A stretch of 8,359 nt of DNA from an uncultured Bacillus sp. (lineage in GTDB: Bacteria; Bacillota; Bacilli; Bacillales; Cytobacillaceae): assembly GCA_937902115.1 (NCBI GenBank), contig CALGSR010000458.1, forward strand, positions 1 to 8,359, read 5' to 3'. Below the pieces are notes generated by a model that saw only the letters and a list, made by a program, of their open reading frames with translations, searched no databases and was not told the DNA's origin. The position numbers were made by a program, and so were the translations under genes. Positions within the stretch are counted from its first letter, which is position 1; each line of letters opens with the position of its first letter. Shown in pieces: positions 6,287-8,359 of the stretch.

Positions 6287-6320
6287 AAAAATCATGAACA
6301 CTGTTTTGTTCATGATTTTT
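6287..6320. terminator. Perfect 14-bp hairpin with T runs, terminator-like, in the czrA upstream region
   Basis: Bases 6287-6300 pair perfectly with 6307-6320 around a 6-base loop (CTGTTT). Each strand ends in a T run, and on the + strand a further GTGTTTTT follows. No annotated gene ends here. It could terminate czcD transcripts that run through the back of czrA, or act as an operator next to the czrA promoter (TGAACA...TGTTCA arms; the TGAA-to-TTCA distance is 10, not the 6 of the czcD operator). Confidence 0.55.
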
Positions 6321-6412
6321 GTGTTTTTCTTCCTCCAACCTATAAATAGGAAAGGGTCCAAATAACTGCTATTTTTCCCGCCTGAAAAGAAGCCCCTCGG
6401 ATGGAAGATTTC

Positions 6413-6441
6413 TTTATATTAAAAATAAATCGTGGTATATT
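6413..6441 (+). promoter_or_regulatory. Probable promoter of the CNNM/HlyC-family gene
   Basis: TTTATA (6413-6418), a 17-base spacer and TATATT (6436-6441) are preceded by the extended -10 dinucleotide TG (6433-6434). Transcription near 6448 gives a leader of about 93 bases. The gap 6242-6540 otherwise holds the czrA promoter, the 6287-6320 hairpin and the hairpin-split ribosome binding site; no gene is evident. Confidence 0.5.
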
Positions 6442-6505
6442 AAAATAAGAGTGGTCTATCTGTTTCTATATGGCCAGTTGTTATGTACGGTTTTGTTTAT
6501 CAAAA

Positions 6506-6543
6506 GGGAGGTGAACCCTCGCTTAAAAGCGAGGGAGTTTTTG
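6506..6543 (+). promoter_or_regulatory. Shine-Dalgarno, 7-bp hairpin and TTG start arranged in series
   Basis: GGGAGGTG (6506-6513) is a strong Shine-Dalgarno but lies 27 bases before the TTG at 6541. CCCTCGC (6516-6522) and GCGAGGG (6529-6535) form a perfect hairpin with loop TTAAAA. With the hairpin folded, only 7 unpaired bases (6514-6515 and 6536-6540) remain between site and start codon, which is optimal spacing. Confidence 0.65.
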
Positions 6544-7872
6544 GACGGTTTTAGGTTATTTGTACTTTTTATATTAATTGCATTAACGGCATTTTTTGTT
6601 GCCGCTGAATTTGCGATTATCCGCGTTAGAGGAACAAGGATCAGCCAGTTAGTCGAAGAAGGAAATAAAAAAGCGATTGCAGCACAAAAGGTAATAACCC
6701 ATTTGGACGAATATTTATCAACTTGTCAATTGGGGATTACCGTTACGGCACTAGGAATTGGTTGGTTAGGTGAACCAACGGTCGCCCACATCTTTAAGGG
6801 GTTATTTGCAAACTGGAATATTTCACCTGCGGTAACTGGGCCTGTTTCCGTTATCCTTGCCTTTATATTGATCACTTTTTTTAATGTCGTGGTAGGTGAA
6901 TTAGCGCCGAAATCCTTTGCGATTCAAAAAAGTGAAGAGATTACCCTCCTTATTGCCAAGCCGCTAATTTGGTTTAACCGTCTGACCTATCCGATTGTTT
7001 GGTCGATGAATCATTCTGCTCGTTTTATTACGGGGTTATTCGGCTTTAAAACAGTTTCGGAAAATGAACTTTCCCGTTCGGAAGATGAGCTGCGAATCAT
7101 CCTTTCGGAAAGCTATGAAAGCGGGGAAATCAATCAGTCGGAATATAAGTATGTCACTAATATTTTTGATTTTGATGAGCGTGTCGCAAAAGAGATTATG
7201 GTCCCGCGGACGGAGATGGTAACCCTCTCGACTGATGATAGTAACGAAAAAATACTTAGCATTATGGAACATGAACAATATACCCGCTATCCAGTCGTTG
7301 AGGATGGCGATAAAGATAATATTATCGGGATTGCCCATATGAAGGATGTATTGACGGCATGGATGGACAATCCCGATACCCCATTAGCGGAGTTTGTCAA
7401 CCCGGCAATCTCGGTCATTGAAACGATTCCTATTCATGATTTGCTGCTGCTGCTGCAAAAGGAACGAAGCTATGTAGCGATTCTCCTTGATGAGTACGGT
7501 GGCACAGCGGGAATGGTGACAATGGAGGATATGGTGGAGGAAATTGTTGGTGAGATCCGTGACGAGTTTGATGAAGATGAAATACCTGAAATTCGAAAAA
7601 AGGGAGAAGAGCATTATATTTTAGATGCGAAACTCTTAATTTCTGAGGTAAATGAACTACTTGGAATTCAATTGGATGAAGAAGATGTCGACACGATAGG
7701 CGGCTGGTTTTTAAACCAATCTTATGAAGTGAAATTAGGCGACTCCATCGAGGCAGAAGGCTATATCTTTACGATAAGTGACATAGATGAACATCACATT
7801 ATTTTTATCGATGTGAAAAAGGATGAATCTGCAGCTGCTGAAATTGAAGCTGAATCGGAAAATGTAAAATAG
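6541..7872 (+). CDS. CNNM/CorC/HlyC-family membrane protein with CBS pair (MpfA/YhdP-like, probable Mg2+ efflux)
   Basis: The predicted length of 443 residues matches the Bacillus paralogues YhdP, YqhB, YrkA and YugS (about 430-445). Residues 1 to about 200 form a DUF21/CNNM membrane domain: segment 1 contains 'ALTAFFVAAEFAI', then 'LDEYLSTCQLGITVTALGIGWLGEP' (about 55-79) and the family motif 'GELAPKSFA' (119-127). A CBS pair follows (about 218-340), including 'EIMVPRTEMV' and 'DEYGGTAGMVTMEDMVEEIVGEI' (317-339). A CorC/HlyC domain (about 352-427) and a short acidic tail end the protein. Relatives (MpfA/YhdP, CNNM, CorC) are tied to Mg2+ efflux; the old 'hemolysin' label is misleading. Which paralogue this is cannot be decided by eye. 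The TTG start was chosen for the ribosome binding site architecture and length; an in-frame extension to 6451 would translate through the hairpin. Confidence 0.88.
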   Translation: MDGFRLFVLFILIALTAFFVAAEFAIIRVRGTRISQLVEEGNKKAIAAQKVITHLDEYLSTCQLGITVTALGIGWLGEPTVAHIFKGLFANWNISPAVTGPVSVILAFILITFFNVVVGELAPKSFAIQKSEEITLLIAKPLIWFNRLTYPIVWSMNHSARFITGLFGFKTVSENELSRSEDELRIILSESYESGEINQSEYKYVTNIFDFDERVAKEIMVPRTEMVTLSTDDSNEKILSIMEHEQYTRYPVVEDGDKDNIIGIAHMKDVLTAWMDNPDTPLAEFVNPAISVIETIPIHDLLLLLQKERSYVAILLDEYGGTAGMVTMEDMVEEIVGEIRDEFDEDEIPEIRKKGEEHYILDAKLLISEVNELLGIQLDEEDVDTIGGWFLNQSYEVKLGDSIEAEGYIFTISDIDEHHIIFIDVKKDESAAAEIEAESENVK

Positions 7873-7917
7873 TCATTTCAATAAATGAATTATCCCGCTT
7901 TTATATGGAAAGCACGG

Positions 7918-7946
7918 TTGTAACTATATCTTATACAACTTATAAT
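7918..7946 (+). promoter_or_regulatory. Sigma-A-type promoter of csbA
   Basis: TTGTAA (7918-7923) and a perfect TATAAT (7941-7946) are 17 bases apart, with a start expected near 7953, about 100 bases before the csbA start codon. No sigma-B-like GTTTAA / GGGTAT pair was found in 7873-8053, although csbA of B. subtilis is known as a sigma-B-controlled gene. Confidence 0.7.
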
Positions 7947-7956
7947 AGAATTGAAG

Positions 7957-7986
7957 ATGCTGGTTTTCTTTTGCTGAAACCAGCAT
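7957..7986 (+). terminator. Hairpin between the CNNM-family gene and csbA (terminator or leader structure)
   Basis: ATGCTGGTTT (7957-7966) pairs perfectly with AAACCAGCAT (7977-7986) over a 10-base loop. The following sequence TCCTTCTATAATCT is pyrimidine-rich but lacks a real T run. It may end the upstream transcript weakly. Because it starts only about 4 bases after the predicted csbA transcription start, it may instead be a 5' hairpin of the csbA mRNA. Confidence 0.5.
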
Positions 7987-8053
7987 TCCTTCTATAATCT
8001 AAACAAAATCCCGCTGATTTCCTGTGAATCATAAAAAAGAGGGTGTCATATCA

Positions 8054-8287
8054 TTGGAATTAAAATATTTATTCGCCTTACTCTTGCCTGGTCTGATCGT
8101 TATATTATTTACTAGAGTCACCTATAATCGAGTGTTAGGGCTTGTCTTATCGGTGGCATTAATTGCGGCTTCCGTATACAAAGGATACACAGATTCCTTT
8201 GGCTTAATTATTGTTGATGCCTTTTCCTTGACCGCTGGTTTTTGGTATGCGGAACGGATTAAAAAAAAGGCAAAACTGCAGCCTTAG
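8054..8287 (+). CDS. csbA: CsbA family small membrane protein
   Basis: This 77-residue protein matches the size of B. subtilis CsbA (about 76 residues) and the family pattern 'LLPGLIVILFTRVTYN' (about 10-25), 'LSVALIAASVYKGYTDS' (32-48) and 'GFWYAERIKKK' (62-72). It has two or three hydrophobic segments (about 5-20, 26-43, 50-66) and a basic C terminus, so it is an inner-membrane protein with the tail probably cytoplasmic. Its function is unknown; in B. subtilis the gene belongs to the general stress (sigma-B) set and lies upstream of uvrBA. The TTG at 8054 is chosen because AGAGGGTG (8038-8045) lies 8 bases before it; a GTG at 8024 in the same frame has no binding site. A weak hairpin (AAGGC 8267-8271 / GCCTT 8281-8285) then TTTTTT after the stop may terminate it. 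Confidence 0.85.
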   Translation: MELKYLFALLLPGLIVILFTRVTYNRVLGLVLSVALIAASVYKGYTDSFGLIIVDAFSLTAGFWYAERIKKKAKLQP

Positions 8288-8359
8288 TTTTTTGCGTTGC
8301 TATCTATTAATCCGAAAAGAAAAAGAAACTGGTGTACTTCACGACATAATTTACAATTT
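8288..8359. other. Non-coding tail after csbA
   Basis: No open frame, tRNA or clear promoter was seen in these 72 bases. By B. subtilis gene order the uvrB gene could begin beyond the window edge, but no LexA/DinR-type box is visible here. Confidence 0.4.

Noticed and set aside
6451..6540. In-frame N-terminal extension of the CNNM/HlyC-family protein
   Set aside because: It would have to be translated through the Shine-Dalgarno and the 7-bp hairpin, starts close to the predicted transcription start, and makes the protein about 30 residues longer than its family.
8024..8053. GTG start giving a longer CsbA
   Set aside because: There is no ribosome binding site before it; AGAGGGTG lies inside the extension and points to the TTG at 8054, which yields the usual family length.

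Overview
The window looks like a chromosomal segment of a low-GC Gram-positive bacterium of the Bacillus type (Bacillaceae). The genes have AGGAGG-type ribosome binding sites, sigma-A-like promoters (TTGATT-17-TATAAT, TTGTAA-17-TATAAT) and AT-rich spacers. The protein set (CsbA, CzrA, CzcD, GntP and MpfA/YhdP-like families) is typical of that group. No rRNA, tRNA, insertion sequence, phage gene or CRISPR array was seen. This is ordinary core or near-core chromosome with interesting regulatory detail, not an obvious new multi-gene system.

Layout, left to right. (1) 1-1066, + strand: the C-terminal part of a SulP anion transporter with a STAS domain, then a UspA-type universal stress protein 29 bases downstream, closed by a good intrinsic terminator. 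(2) 1030-3788, + strand: a 332-base spacer carrying a strong promoter and palindromic operator candidates, then a PfkB-family 2-keto-3-deoxygluconate kinase and a GntP-family permease. These form a two-gene sugar-acid uptake and phosphorylation unit. It ends near a hairpin at 3881-3919 that can terminate transcription from both sides. (3) 3919-6241: metal-ion export. A minus-strand CDF exporter related to the Mn(II) exporters MneP/MneS is divergent from czcD, a zinc/cobalt/cadmium CDF exporter with a His-rich N terminus. Convergent with czcD is the ArsR-family zinc sensor czrA; the two stop codons overlap in the palindrome TTAA. A SmtB/CzrA-type palindrome covers the expected czcD transcription start. 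(4) 6242-7872: a spacer with a perfect 14-bp hairpin and a promoter, then a CNNM/CorC/HlyC-family protein (MpfA/YhdP-like, implicated in Mg2+ efflux). Its TTG start is separated from its Shine-Dalgarno sequence by a perfect 7-bp hairpin. (5) 7873-8359: a promoter and leader hairpin, then csbA, then 72 bases with no gene. In Bacillus subtilis csbA precedes uvrBA, so the excision-repair genes may lie just outside the window.

How the genes work together. The kinase and permease should import a sugar acid and feed it as KDPG to an aldolase encoded elsewhere. CzrA should repress czcD until zinc (or Co/Cd) fills its alpha-5 site, after which CzcD exports the metal. The Mn-type CDF and the MpfA-like protein make this a stretch with three different divalent-cation exporters. 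Start codons were chosen by Shine-Dalgarno position, and several differ from the longest possible reading frame. All functional statements rest on motif recognition by eye; no database search was run.
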